This document shows, in pieces, positions 25,765 to 34,746 of a stretch of 64,000 nt of DNA. Below the pieces are notes generated by a model. The model searched no databases, was not told where the DNA came from, and saw only the letters and a list, made by a program, of their open reading frames with translations. The position numbers and the translations under genes were made by a program. The stretch's first letter is position 1. Each line of letters starts with the position of its first letter. Source of the stretch: a bacterium Scap17 (lineage in GTDB: Bacteria; Pseudomonadota; Gammaproteobacteria; Pseudomonadales; Halomonadaceae); NCBI GenBank assembly GCA_013376735.1, contig VINJ01000001.1, positions 1,674,001 through 1,738,000 on the forward strand. Direction: 5' to 3'.

Positions 25765-26448
25765 ATGAGCAAGGTTCTGGTAGTAGTGACCTCCCACGAT
25801 ACGCTGGGTGACACGGGCAAGAAGACGGGCTTCTGGCTGGAAGAGCTGGCGGCTCCCTACTACGTCATGAAGGACGCCGGCATCGAGGTGACGCTGGCCT
25901 CTCCCAAGGGCGGTCAGCCGCCGCTGGACCCGGCAAGCCAAGGCGAGGATTTCCAGACGGATGCCACGCGTCGCTTCGACAAGGATGCCGCTGCTCAGCA
26001 GGATCTCGCCACCACCGCCGTACTGGCAGACATGAAGGTCGAAGACTTCGACGCCATCTTCTACCCGGGCGGCCACGGTCCGCTGTGGGACCTGACCAAC
26101 GACGCGGATTCCATCCGTCTGATCGAGCAGTTCCATGCGGCTGGCAAGCCGGTCAGCTCCGTCTGCCACGCCCCGGCAGTGCTGCTGAACGCCCGCAAGC
26201 CTGATGGCACTCCCTTCGTGGATGGCGTGCGTGTCACCGGCTTCACCAATGGCGAAGAAGAAAGCGTCGGTCTCACCAATGTCGTGCCGTTCCTGGTGGA
26301 AGATGCCTTGCAGCAGAAAGGCGGCATCTATGAGAAGAAGGCCGATTTCACCTCCTTCGCGATTCAGGATGGCCTGATCATCACCGGTCAGAACCCGATG
26401 TCCTCCGAAGGTGTCGCTGAGTTGCTGATCGACAGCCTCAAGAAGTAA
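25765..26448 (+). CDS. DJ-1/PfpI family protein (type 1 glutamine amidotransferase fold)
   Basis: A 227-residue DJ-1/PfpI protein. The nucleophile elbow VSSVCHAPAV gives C134-H135, and the conserved acid is E26/E27 in WLEEL. This subgroup (HchA/Hsp31-like, AFYPGGHGPLWDL) acts as glyoxalase III or deglycase on methylglyoxal and glyoxal adducts. Start MSKVLVVV at 25765 with AGAGGAGAG. It has its own promoter region with a copy of the LysR-type box. Confidence 0.88.
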   Translation: MSKVLVVVTSHDTLGDTGKKTGFWLEELAAPYYVMKDAGIEVTLASPKGGQPPLDPASQGEDFQTDATRRFDKDAAAQQDLATTAVLADMKVEDFDAIFYPGGHGPLWDLTNDADSIRLIEQFHAAGKPVSSVCHAPAVLLNARKPDGTPFVDGVRVTGFTNGEEESVGLTNVVPFLVEDALQQKGGIYEKKADFTSFAIQDGLIITGQNPMSSEGVAELLIDSLKK

Positions 26449-26471
26449 GCCGGGCGAGTTCAGGCTCCATG

Positions 26472-26509
26472 AAAAACCCCGCGACCGGGTTACCGGTCGC
26501 GGGGTTTTT
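26472..26509. terminator. Bidirectional intrinsic terminator
   Basis: Seventeen-base perfect arms beginning AAAAACCCCGCGACCGG with a 4-base loop; five T on the plus strand and five on the minus. It ends the DJ-1 unit and lies downstream of the convergent binding-protein gene. Confidence 0.92.
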
Positions 26510-26619
26510 GTCGATCAGGCGGGACTCATCTGCGCTCGTCCGGTCCAGCTGTCCGGGCCATTGGAATGAGCTCTTGGAATGAGCCATTGCAACGAGCCAG
26601 CAGAACGAGCCAGCCGTCA

Positions 26620-27723
26620 TCAGTCCTTAGCGGCTTCTGCGGCACGCGACAGCTCGGCGATATAGGCATCCAGCACTGCCGGCATCGAGAGGGGTGTCGG
26701 GTTGGCCGCCGTGCCCATCGGGTCATTCTCCAGCAGGATGACCCTGTCATTGCTGAAGGTAGGCAGGTCATTGTCCGCGAGGTGTTGGTTGAGGCGCTCG
26801 ATCAGCGCCTGGCCGCCATAGGTCAGGAGGATATCGACGTCGGCCAGTTCCGCCAGTTGCTGCGGGGGCACCCGCCCGCCAATCTTGCCGTCGCTGGCAC
26901 TTGCCGACACGAAGGACGGGGAGGTCAGCCCCAGCTCGGCAAGGAAGCGCAGCCGAGTATCGTTGTCGTTGTAGAAGGCGATCCGGGTCGGATCTTCGGG
27001 ATCAATATAGCGCAGAATGATGGCCGATTTGCCCTGGATCTCCGGATGGCTTGCGACATTCTCGGCGACCTGCGCCTCGAGACGCTCGATCAGCGCTTCG
27101 CCCTCGGCAGCCATGCCCATGCCGGCACTGTCGAGGCGAATCATGTCACGCCAGCTGGAAGACCAGCGCGGGCCCGGACGCGCCACCACGGGGGCTATCT
27201 CGCTGAGTCTTGCATAATCGTCTTCGCTCAATCCTGAGTAGGCAGCGAGAATGACATCCGGTTTGCTCGCTGCCAGTGCCTCGATATCGGGGGTTCTGCC
27301 ATCCTCACGCAACACAGAGGCATCCCCGCCCAAGGCCTCGAGACGTGTCTTGACCCACGGCATCATGCCGTCGCCATCATCATCTCCGAACCCCTGGCGG
27401 GGGAAGCCCACCGGCACGACGCCCAGTGCCAACGGCACTTCATGATTGGCCCAGGCGACGGTGGCGATACGTTGGGGCTTATTCTCGATGACGGTCGTGC
27501 CGAAAGCATGTTGGATCGTGAGTGGATACTGAGCCGTTGTCTCGGTGACATCTCGGGCAGGCGAGGAGGTGTGGGTGTCAGCCTGTGAAGAGTGTGACTC
27601 GTGTGCCTGGGCGGCAGGCATGAAACAAGTGGCCATGACGGCCAGGCCAATGGCGCAGGAAAGTCGCGTGCGTCGCAAGGGAGAATCCTTTTGTGATCGT
27701 GTCGCGGTGAATACCGCCATCAA
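26620..27723 (-). CDS. Iron-siderophore ABC transporter substrate-binding protein (FecB/FepB-like)
   Basis: A 367-residue periplasmic protein. The signal peptide has a long charged n-region and cleaves near PAAQA-HES; a His-rich stretch follows (HESHSSQADTHTSS). The core has class III binding-protein features: PQRIATVAWANHEVPLALG, DIEALAASKPDVILAAYSGL and LADVDILLTYGG. It takes ferric siderophore arriving through the outer-membrane receptor encoded 80 bases upstream. No permease or ATPase gene is adjacent, so the inner-membrane part must lie elsewhere. The ATG at 27720 is an alternative start. Confidence 0.88.
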   Translation of the reverse strand: MMAVFTATRSQKDSPLRRTRLSCAIGLAVMATCFMPAAQAHESHSSQADTHTSSPARDVTETTAQYPLTIQHAFGTTVIENKPQRIATVAWANHEVPLALGVVPVGFPRQGFGDDDGDGMMPWVKTRLEALGGDASVLREDGRTPDIEALAASKPDVILAAYSGLSEDDYARLSEIAPVVARPGPRWSSSWRDMIRLDSAGMGMAAEGEALIERLEAQVAENVASHPEIQGKSAIILRYIDPEDPTRIAFYNDNDTRLRFLAELGLTSPSFVSASASDGKIGGRVPPQQLAELADVDILLTYGGQALIERLNQHLADNDLPTFSNDRVILLENDPMGTAANPTPLSMPAVLDAYIAELSRAAEAAKD

Positions 27724-27728
27724 GATGA

Positions 27729-27765
27729 GACCAGACAGACCCTGTCGGTGAGGGCCTGTCTGGTC
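27729..27765 (-). terminator. Stem-loop between receptor and binding-protein genes
   Basis: Arms GACCAGACAG and CTGTCTGGTC extended by CCCT/AGGG after one mismatch. Only a weak T-rich tract follows on the minus strand, so partial termination or processing within the operon is likely. Confidence 0.55.
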
Positions 27766-27803
27766 GTCGGATACAGAGAAGGTTCCTACAGGGAATGCTC
27801 GAC

Positions 27804-29999
27804 TCAGAAGTCGTAGGTCATGCTCAGCAACGCACTACGCGGCGCGCCGTACAGGTACTGGCTGTAGAAGCCCTGCTGCGTGTAGTACTCCTCATCGAAG
27901 AGGTTGGACACGTTGAGCTGGGTGCTGAAGTTGTCATTGAAGCGATAGCGCGCCATGGCGTTGGCGAGGAAGACATCGCCTTGGCCGACCTTGGCGGTAC
28001 CGGTGGGCGTGTCGGTCCCCTTGTAGGTATCCCCCTGCCAAGTGCCGCCGGCGCCCAGGGTCAGGCGTGACCAGTCGCCGGGCAGCTGCCAGGTGGCATA
28101 GACCTTGGCCTGCTGGCGCGGATAGCTGGTATTGAGCTGGGTGCCATCGGAGTCCTCGGCATCCACCAGTGCGTAGCTGGCGGAGAGGTTGATGCCCGGC
28201 GCGACTTCACCGGCCACTTCCAGCTCGAAGCCTTCGACCACGGCACCGTCTGACTCGGTATAGGCCTGATCGGTGGTGCCTTCGACATAGACGCCCGGAA
28301 TCTCGACGGCCAGATTGTCCTGCTCGCTGCGGAAGACGGCGAAGGACACGTCGGCGCGGTCATCGAACAGCTCGGCCTTCAGGCCCGCTTCATAGCTGGT
28401 GCCTTCCAGCGGATCGAGCAGGGCGCCATCGGGGGCACGCTCACTCTGGGTGTTGAAGATCTGCGTATAGCTCGTGTAGGCGGTGAGGTTGTCGGTGATA
28501 TCGACGATCAGGCCGGCATAGGGCGTGAACTCGTCGTTGTACTCGTAGCTGCGCTCACCGCGATAGTCTTGGTCGATCTCCCAATCCGTCAGGCGGGCAC
28601 CGAGGATCAGGTGCACGGGGTCTGCCAGCGAGAAACGCGTGACAGTGTAGAAGCCTTCCTGCTGGGTCTCGGTGTCGTCCGTCAGGCCCCACTCGCCCCA
28701 TTCGGGCTCGGCCAGTGCCGGGTCGTCACGATCAGTGAAGCTGCCCAGCGCCGGTACGCTGCCCGCCGGGGTGCGGCTCCAGATCTCGTACTCTTCCTTG
28801 AGCTGCATGTAGCCGAAGCCCAGCTGGTGCTCACGGCCAAACAGCTCGAAGGGGCCCTCGGCACTCAGGTTGAGATTCTTCTGGGTGCGGTCCCCGCGGT
28901 AGTCGACCAGATAGGAGGCCGTTGGCACCTGGCGATTGGTGTCGTAGTAGAGGATGCCGTTGTCACGATCCACATAGCCGCCACGGTAGTTGTAGGTCAG
29001 GCCGTAGTTGGCATCGCCATGACTATAGGCGGCGGTCGCCTTCCAGCCGTTGGAGAAGTAGTGGGTCAGGTCGGCGAAGCCGCGCGTATTCTCGGTGAAG
29101 AAGTGCGCCCACTCGGTGTTGTTGGCGGTCGACTGATCGAAGTCGGTGCGCGTGCCGTCGGTGTAGTAGAGCGGCACGCCCAGATAGGCACCGTCTTGGT
29201 CGTAGCGCTGATACTCGACCCCGACGTTCAGCTCGGTGTCCGGCGTCAGTTCCGCGGCGATCACCCCGTAGAGGGTCTCGCGGTCATTCTCGACATCATC
29301 CATGAAGCTGTCGGAGCGGTCCTTGGCGGCCACGAAGCGCACGCCGACCTTGCCGGCATCATCCAGAGGCGTGCTGACATCCACCACGCCACGTCGACGG
29401 TCCCAGCTGCCGACAGCGCCTGTCACGCTGGCGGCGGCTTCGTCCAGCGGCTTCTTGCGCACGAAGTTGACGGTGGCGGACGGGTCGCCCACGCCAGTCA
29501 TCAGGCCGGTGGCGCCGCGGACGACTTCGACGCGATCATAGATGGCGGTATCCCACTCGGCGTCGCCGAAGGGCCAGAAGCCGCTGGTGTTGCTCTGCTG
29601 GCCATCGAACTGGAAATTGCGGATGGTATAGCCGCGTGACTGGAAGCTGGCGCGTGTGCCATCGAGGCGATTGGAGGATACGCCCGGCAGGCGCTTGACG
29701 GCTTCAGTGGTGCTGGTCAGCGCCTCGTCGTCCATCTGCTGGCGGGTCAGAAAGCTGACAGACTGCGGTGTCTCGCGCGGTGACAGCGTCAGGCCATTGG
29801 CACTGGTGCTGGAGTCGACCGTATAGGCCTGAGTCTCTTCCGTGGTACCGCCTTGCGCCTCGCCGACGATGGTCATCGCCTCAAGTGTGCGAGTCTCATC
29901 CGCGAAGGCGGTGGCACTGAGCAGTGAGGAGGTCGCGAGGGCAATGGAGAGGGCGAGTGGCGAGCGAGTGAAACCTGGACGGCGGAGTGAGTGAGCCAA
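27804..29999 (-). CDS. TonB-dependent siderophore receptor
   Basis: A 731-residue outer-membrane receptor: signal peptide (cleavage near ATAFA-DET), plug domain (about 60-180, TPQSVSFLTRQQMDDEAL, VEVVRGATGLMTGVGDPSAT) and a 22-strand barrel ending in the C-terminal aromatic signature SMTYDF. The FpvA/FoxA-like plug and the Fur palindrome in front place it in ferric siderophore uptake. First gene of the iron operon; the binding protein follows. Confidence 0.93.
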   Translation of the reverse strand: MAHSLRRPGFTRSPLALSIALATSSLLSATAFADETRTLEAMTIVGEAQGGTTEETQAYTVDSSTSANGLTLSPRETPQSVSFLTRQQMDDEALTSTTEAVKRLPGVSSNRLDGTRASFQSRGYTIRNFQFDGQQSNTSGFWPFGDAEWDTAIYDRVEVVRGATGLMTGVGDPSATVNFVRKKPLDEAAASVTGAVGSWDRRRGVVDVSTPLDDAGKVGVRFVAAKDRSDSFMDDVENDRETLYGVIAAELTPDTELNVGVEYQRYDQDGAYLGVPLYYTDGTRTDFDQSTANNTEWAHFFTENTRGFADLTHYFSNGWKATAAYSHGDANYGLTYNYRGGYVDRDNGILYYDTNRQVPTASYLVDYRGDRTQKNLNLSAEGPFELFGREHQLGFGYMQLKEEYEIWSRTPAGSVPALGSFTDRDDPALAEPEWGEWGLTDDTETQQEGFYTVTRFSLADPVHLILGARLTDWEIDQDYRGERSYEYNDEFTPYAGLIVDITDNLTAYTSYTQIFNTQSERAPDGALLDPLEGTSYEAGLKAELFDDRADVSFAVFRSEQDNLAVEIPGVYVEGTTDQAYTESDGAVVEGFELEVAGEVAPGINLSASYALVDAEDSDGTQLNTSYPRQQAKVYATWQLPGDWSRLTLGAGGTWQGDTYKGTDTPTGTAKVGQGDVFLANAMARYRFNDNFSTQLNVSNLFDEEYYTQQGFYSQYLYGAPRSALLSMTYDF

Positions 30000-30020
30000 G
30001 ACTGCGTTCCCTAGTTGTTT

Positions 30021-30037
30021 ATAATAATCATTATTAT
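30021..30037. promoter_or_regulatory. Fur box
   Basis: ATAATAATCATTATTAT is a perfect palindrome around a central C, very close to the Fur consensus, 22 bases before the receptor start. Iron-dependent repression of the receptor and binding-protein genes is expected. Confidence 0.85.
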
Positions 30038-30205
30038 TTACCCGCCGGCGGCACTTTTGTTTTGCGAAATGCCAGACATGCTTTGCGGGATGCCAAGAAT
30101 GAAAATTTCGGGGAACTTAGCTGAAGATCTCAAGGCTTCGTTTTTATCGTTAAATTAATGTTTAATGTGATTCTATGCCACGAATGAATTTGTCATGTTA
30201 AACAT

Positions 30206-31307
30206 CTTGGCCGCAGATTCTGAGTGCAACACCTGAGTTTCCCTGTAAGGTATTGCGCTCATGTCATACTCAGAACTCAGCATCACCGATCGTGCCACTA
30301 TCCAGGTTTGCCTCTCTCAAGGCCTGAGCCTCCGAGCCATTGCTCGATGCCTAAGTCGTTCTCCCTCCACTATCAGCCGCGAAATTCGCCGAAATAGTGT
30401 ACCGGGCAACGACTACCGAGCTGAACGCGCGCAAGTGTCGCGACTCAAGCGTCGGCGCTTTTGCCGGCCCAAGCGAAAGCTTTCCATCGGTAGTGAGCGG
30501 TTCAGGCTTGTCGAGTACCTTCTTCGTCGCTACTTGTCTCCTGAGCAGATCGCCGGCAAGCTTCGACACATGAATTTACCCAAGCTTGAAGACGCCTACG
30601 TCTGTCGCGAGACGATTTACACCGCCATCTATGCGCTGCCGGTTGGGCAACTACGCAAAGAGCTCATCCATTGCCTGCGGCATGGCAAAAGTACGCGTAA
30701 GCCTCGCCGTGGTGAGACGGACCGGCGAGGTCAGATCCCCGACATGGTCAGCATCCACCTTCGCCCGCCCGAGGTGGACAAGCGCGAGATGCCTGGGCAT
30801 TGGGAAGGCGACCTGATCAAGGGAAAAGGCAATGCCTCAGCGGTTGGCACTCTTGTAGAGCTCAGTAGCGGATACTTGATACTGGCAAAGATGCATGATG
30901 CGACTGCGACCTCAGCCGTAGAGGGCTTCAGTGCCGCGCTGAACAGAATGCCATTGGCAGCACGAAAAACCCTGACGTATGACCAAGGACGAGAGATGGC
31001 CAGACATGCCGCTATCACGCAAAATACTGGCGTCGCCATCTACTTCTGTGATCCCCATAGCCCTTGGCAAAGAGGCAGCAACGAGAATATCAATGGCCTT
31101 ATTCGCCAGTATCTCCCCAAGGGAACGGATCTGTCACTGACCAGTCAGGAAGAGCTGGATGCCATTGCCTTCGAGCTGAATATGCGGCCTCGAAAACGCT
31201 TCGACTTCAAATGCCCTATCGAGGTGATGAATGAACTGATGGCAAAGCACAATGAAGCACCACCCTCAATTCAATAGGGTGTTGCACTCAGAGCCTGCAT
31301 CCGCCCA
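30206..31307 (+). mobile_element. IS30-family insertion sequence, copy 1
   Basis: This 1102-base block recurs at 46045-47146. The block ends carry inverted repeats with a shared core GCAG(A/G)(T/C)TCTGAGTGCAACACC. Flanking sequences differ between the copies, which sets the block limits; a target duplication could not be made out. It lies upstream of the iron receptor promoter in an AT-rich stretch. Confidence 0.9.
30261..31277 (+). CDS. IS30-family transposase
   Basis: A 338-residue transposase: N-terminal HTH (LSQGLSLRAIARCLSRSPST, ISREIRRN) and a DDE catalytic domain. Acidic residues appear in HWEGDLIKG, the second position in YDQGREMARH and Glu in NENINGLIRQYLPKGTD, which is the hallmark IS30 motif. 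Protein identical to the copy at 46100-47116. Confidence 0.95.
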   Translation: MSYSELSITDRATIQVCLSQGLSLRAIARCLSRSPSTISREIRRNSVPGNDYRAERAQVSRLKRRRFCRPKRKLSIGSERFRLVEYLLRRYLSPEQIAGKLRHMNLPKLEDAYVCRETIYTAIYALPVGQLRKELIHCLRHGKSTRKPRRGETDRRGQIPDMVSIHLRPPEVDKREMPGHWEGDLIKGKGNASAVGTLVELSSGYLILAKMHDATATSAVEGFSAALNRMPLAARKTLTYDQGREMARHAAITQNTGVAIYFCDPHSPWQRGSNENINGLIRQYLPKGTDLSLTSQEELDAIAFELNMRPRKRFDFKCPIEVMNELMAKHNEAPPSIQ

Positions 31308-31347
31308 TTCATAGTTTTGTGGAATACAGTAAGACCAAGATAATTTT

Positions 31348-32443
31348 TGTTAATACTTGTCGGGTTCCGTCTGATTGACTATAGCTTGCGTAAACAGCTC
31401 AGGTCGTTCGACCTGCCACTCCTTCATTGCTGCTATAGGCGCTTTGTGGTGTAGTGCCTTCTGAGGAATGTGGTGGTTATAGAGCCAGCAATAACGCTCG
31501 AGTGTCTGTTCTAAATCCTCACTTGAGTCATAACGCCGAGTCGCCAGAACATCGCTGATACGCCCATTGAAGCGCTCCACCATCCCGTTCGTTTGGGGTC
31601 TGCCTGGCCTGATCAATCGATGCTCAATACCATGGTTCTGACATTCCTGATCGAAAAGATGATTTCCACTGGGCTTACGTTCGCCACCCACGGTGAAGCG
31701 ATCGGTAAAGGATTTACCATTGTCCGTGAGCACGGTTCGAATCGTGAAGGGAGCCTCCTCTTCTGCACGCTTCATGAACGCCTGGGCGTCCTTTGCAGAT
31801 TGACTTGATCTGACCTCCAGATACACCCACCGAGTGGCACGATCAATCGCGACGTAGAGATAACGCTTCTGATCTTCGTCAGGCATTTGGGGCAGGTGCT
31901 TGATATCAATGTGCACATACCCGGGCTCATAATCCTTGAAAGGCCGATGCTTGGGCTTCTCGTCCTCCTTCGCATCTTGACGCGCCAGCTTGGCGAGAGT
32001 CGGTACATCACGTCGTTTGAGCATGCGCTGAAGCGCGGAACGCGACAGATTGGGGTTCAGGAATTCCCGAGCAACGACAAGTAGATCATCGAGCCCCAAG
32101 CGAAGCAGTTCACGAGCGGCAATGACGATCTCTTCCTGTTCTGAGGTCAGAGTCGCGAGTAGGTTATGACGTGTGTGGGAGCGATCCAGGACATCATCAC
32201 GATAGCGCCAGCGCTGTATAGTTGAGACGCTGACCCCGAACTGACGAGCGAGATCTTTGTTCGTCATGCTCGAAGGAGCTGCTTGGATGTCGGCACGGAT
32301 TTTCGGTGTCGTCGTCGCTTGCTTATGCAGCTTGATGTCCATGAAGCTTTTCCTGAATCAATTGCTTGATGAGCTCACGAGAGGCTAACAAAGGATAGCT
32401 TCGTTGTGAAATCCGATCATCCGGCACCCTACAAATACTGACA
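31348..32443 (-). mobile_element. IS481-type insertion sequence
   Basis: Ends in 18-base imperfect inverted repeats, TGTTAATACTTGTCGGGT (31348-31365) and ACCCTACAAATACTGACA (32426-32443), which match at 13 of 18 positions when one is reversed. Ends begin TGT. The transposase stop codon lies within the first repeat. No clear target duplication. Confidence 0.75.
31350..32342 (-). CDS. IS481-like DDE transposase (integrase core)
   Basis: A 330-residue transposase with an N-terminal HTH (NKDLARQFGVSVSTIQRWRY) and an rve-type integrase core. The DDE triad appears in YVHIDIKHL, VLTDNGKSFTD and PQTNGMVERFN. It seems intact. Confidence 0.9.
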   Translation of the reverse strand: MDIKLHKQATTTPKIRADIQAAPSSMTNKDLARQFGVSVSTIQRWRYRDDVLDRSHTRHNLLATLTSEQEEIVIAARELLRLGLDDLLVVAREFLNPNLSRSALQRMLKRRDVPTLAKLARQDAKEDEKPKHRPFKDYEPGYVHIDIKHLPQMPDEDQKRYLYVAIDRATRWVYLEVRSSQSAKDAQAFMKRAEEEAPFTIRTVLTDNGKSFTDRFTVGGERKPSGNHLFDQECQNHGIEHRLIRPGRPQTNGMVERFNGRISDVLATRRYDSSEDLEQTLERYCWLYNHHIPQKALHHKAPIAAMKEWQVERPELFTQAIVNQTEPDKY

Positions 32444-33572
32444 AGGTGATAAATGGCTATAAAATATATAAAATAATTTCCTTGTAGTGAATGTTCTGCA
32501 TTTTTGAGTCGATTTAGTGAATTACGTTTTACGTATAGGATGGTTTATCCAGTATCCACTTAGCCCTAGAGTCGCTTCAAGATATTTTTGTATTTCATTT
32601 GTGTTGTTTTCAGTGTTGCGGTAGTAGTATATGTGATGCAGTGGCGCCGCAATAGCATACTTATATTTGTTGATAACAAAGCGCCATCTGTTATCCGATA
32701 ACTTCCTGGAAAAGAAGTAGCATATATAAACAGGACTGCTGTCAATTAGTAGTAAAATTCCAATTGTATATTTTTCTTCTATAATGCTTTCTAGTTTTAT
32801 TGTCTGGCTATGCCATCGATTCTTTAAGATTTTCCCCTTATGCTTGACGGCAGGCAATAGCACCCTCTGTTTTTTTATAATTTCATTAGTTATGCTCTTG
32901 ATGAACTCATCTTTAAGGTATCTCTCTTCTCTTTCTTCCGCTTCACGATCTTGTCGTTCTTTGTTGAGCTTTTCCGTAGCTTTTTTTGACTCTTCAAGGG
33001 CTTTTGTACAGCTATTTAAAATCTCTCTATCCGCCTGATCCCTGAGCTCAATTGATCTGCAGTGATGTACCCAGCTAACATTGGCTATATCATGTATTGC
33101 TTCGTATATAACTGTAGGGTCCGCCATTCTATCGATTTTTGATAGATCTATTTCAATGCAGGAATAATTGTCAGATATTATTTTTTGCCTTTTGTTCTCA
33201 TCTACTTCATGGGTAACCTTTATCTCAACCAAGAGTCGATGTATTTCGGAAGGGTTTTTTTTGCTACTTCTGTAGAGAGTTAGATCTGGTCTGTAAGAAT
33301 TAAAGTTAAGCTCTTCAATAACTTTATCGACTTTAAAGTATTTCATTTCCCTCGCGATATGGATTATTTTTTCTCTATATATAAATTCAACTTTGTGGCC
33401 TATTTTAGCGTCTAAGGGTGGTGCGCTAACACATCTTGTGTTTCTGATTATTTCCTTGGCCTTTAGGTGAAGTCCGCTCTCCGCCGCAGTATTACAATTA
33501 GTAAGTCTGAAGTGAGCGAAATGAGCTTGATATTTACCAGAAAGACTTTTGGCTATTAGTTTTTCACCACAG

Positions 33573-34426
33573 CTAGGTTCTGTACGAAAAATCAGCTCGT
33601 AGGCAGCGACGTATGCAAGCTAGGCATACCATCGCATAAAAGCTACGGGCCAACTTCTCGTACCGCGTCGCAATACGACGGAACTCTTTCAGCCAACTGA
33701 AAGAGCGCTCCACGATGTTTCGCTGACGGTACATGGGTTTATCGAAACCCCGTGGAAGGCCTGGACGGGGTTTTCGCTTCATCCTTCGTTGGGCGATGAT
33801 CGGCTTGATACGAACGCGGTCGCAGTAACGGCGCAGCTCATCACTGTCATAGCCCTTGTCTGCCACGATGTAGCGGCAACGTTTTCGTGGCCGACCGAGA
33901 CTCCCCGGTAGATGAACTCTTTCCAGGGTGGGCATGAAGTATCGGGTATCCGACTCTTGACCTCCCGATAGTGTGAAAGCGATGGGCCAGCCAAGACGAT
34001 CACAGATCATATGAATTTTGGTCGTGATGCCCCCACGACTCCGGCCCAACGCATGGTCTAAGGGTTCTTCAGATCCCCCTTTTTGCCTCCACCAGCGGAG
34101 GCACGTGTTGCACGAACGGCGGTTGAGTCGATCATCCAGGTCTCGAGATCCATCAGGCCATCTTCGCGAAGCTGGAGTTGAAGACGCGACAAGACTGCCT
34201 CAAAGGTGCCGTCATCACGCCATTGTCGAAACCTGGCGTAGACAGTGCTCCAAGGGCCATAACGTTCGGGGAGGTCACGCCACTTGGCACCAGAGCAGAG
34301 GGCCCAAAAGATGCCGTTCAGCATCTGTCTGTCGTCTTTCCTGGGCCTGCCCATCGATTGAGCCGGTGAGACAATGTCTTCGATCAACTGCCATTGGCTA
34401 TCTGAGATTTCGTATCGTCCTGCCAT
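33573..34426 (-). CDS. IS5-family transposase made by programmed frameshift
   Basis: Two overlapping frames. The first starts at MAGRYEISDSQWQLIEDIV (34426) and runs to 34058 through TWMIDSTAVRATRASAGGGK; the second, read from near 34080, contains GRSRGGITTKIHMICD, VADKGYDSDELRR and RNIVERSFSWLKEFRR. The junction is an A5G5 slippery run at 34075-34084, the usual frameshift site of the IS427 group. Catalytic DDE residues appear in IDST, ADKGYD and ERSFSWLK. The stop codon TAG is supplied by the CTAG target copy, so every new insertion site ends the protein the same way. Confidence 0.88.
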
Positions 34427-34486
34427 ACCGCACCTATGCTGGATGTGCATGGGGCACATTAGCAAAAATGACTTTTCGTACAAAAC
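33577..34486 (-). mobile_element. IS5-family (IS427-type) insertion sequence with CTAG target duplication
   Basis: A 910-base element with inverted repeats GTTCTGTACGAAAAATCA and, at the other end, GTTTTGTACGAAAAGTCA (16 of 18 match). It is flanked by direct CTAG copies at 33573-33576 and 34487-34490, which fits the CTAG preference of this group. Confidence 0.92.
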
Positions 34487-34685
34487 CTAGGGCATGTACA
34501 GTTACAACTTAATCCAGACTCATGCTTCTTAAGTTCAGTTATATGTATGCAGTTGTTGTCTCTTAAACCATACGGTATAAGCGTATTTGTGTTTTTCACA
34601 GGTTAGCATCCTTGCTAGTAAGTAAATTGTTTATATTTTTGGCGATATGTTATTGCAGTCAAAGTAGTGTCGCAACAATAAAATG

Positions 34686-34715
34686 TTGCCTGCCACTTTA
34701 GCCAGTGGCAGGCAA
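34686..34715 (-). terminator. Intrinsic terminator of the guanidine operon
   Basis: Twelve-base arms TTGCCTGCCACT and AGTGGCAGGCAA, followed on the minus strand by CATTTTATTG. It lies 32 bases after the allophanate hydrolase stop. Confidence 0.85.
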
Positions 34716-34746
34716 GAATTCTCTCGATTAAAGGTGTCGTTACTCC

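Larger units (their letters stand above)
32522..34599 (-). pseudogene. CoiA-like nuclease family gene interrupted by IS5
   Basis: Removing 33577-34486 and one CTAG copy joins two parts into a single frame of 387 codons plus stop, from a GTG at 34599 (AAGGA upstream) to 32522. The N-terminal part reads SCNCTCPSCGEKL, HFAHFRLTNCNTAAESGLHL and KAKEIIR, a zinc-ribbon and HFAH arrangement typical of competence protein CoiA-like proteins. The nuclease part has RPDLTLY and LLVEIKVTH, a PD-(D/E)xK pattern. A charged coiled coil (about 120 residues after it) and a C-terminal domain follow. The gene is AT-rich compared with the window, which suggests transfer. As it stands only a 274-residue fragment from 33346 could be made. 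Biological role unknown; defence or DNA uptake are possibilities. Confidence 0.8.
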
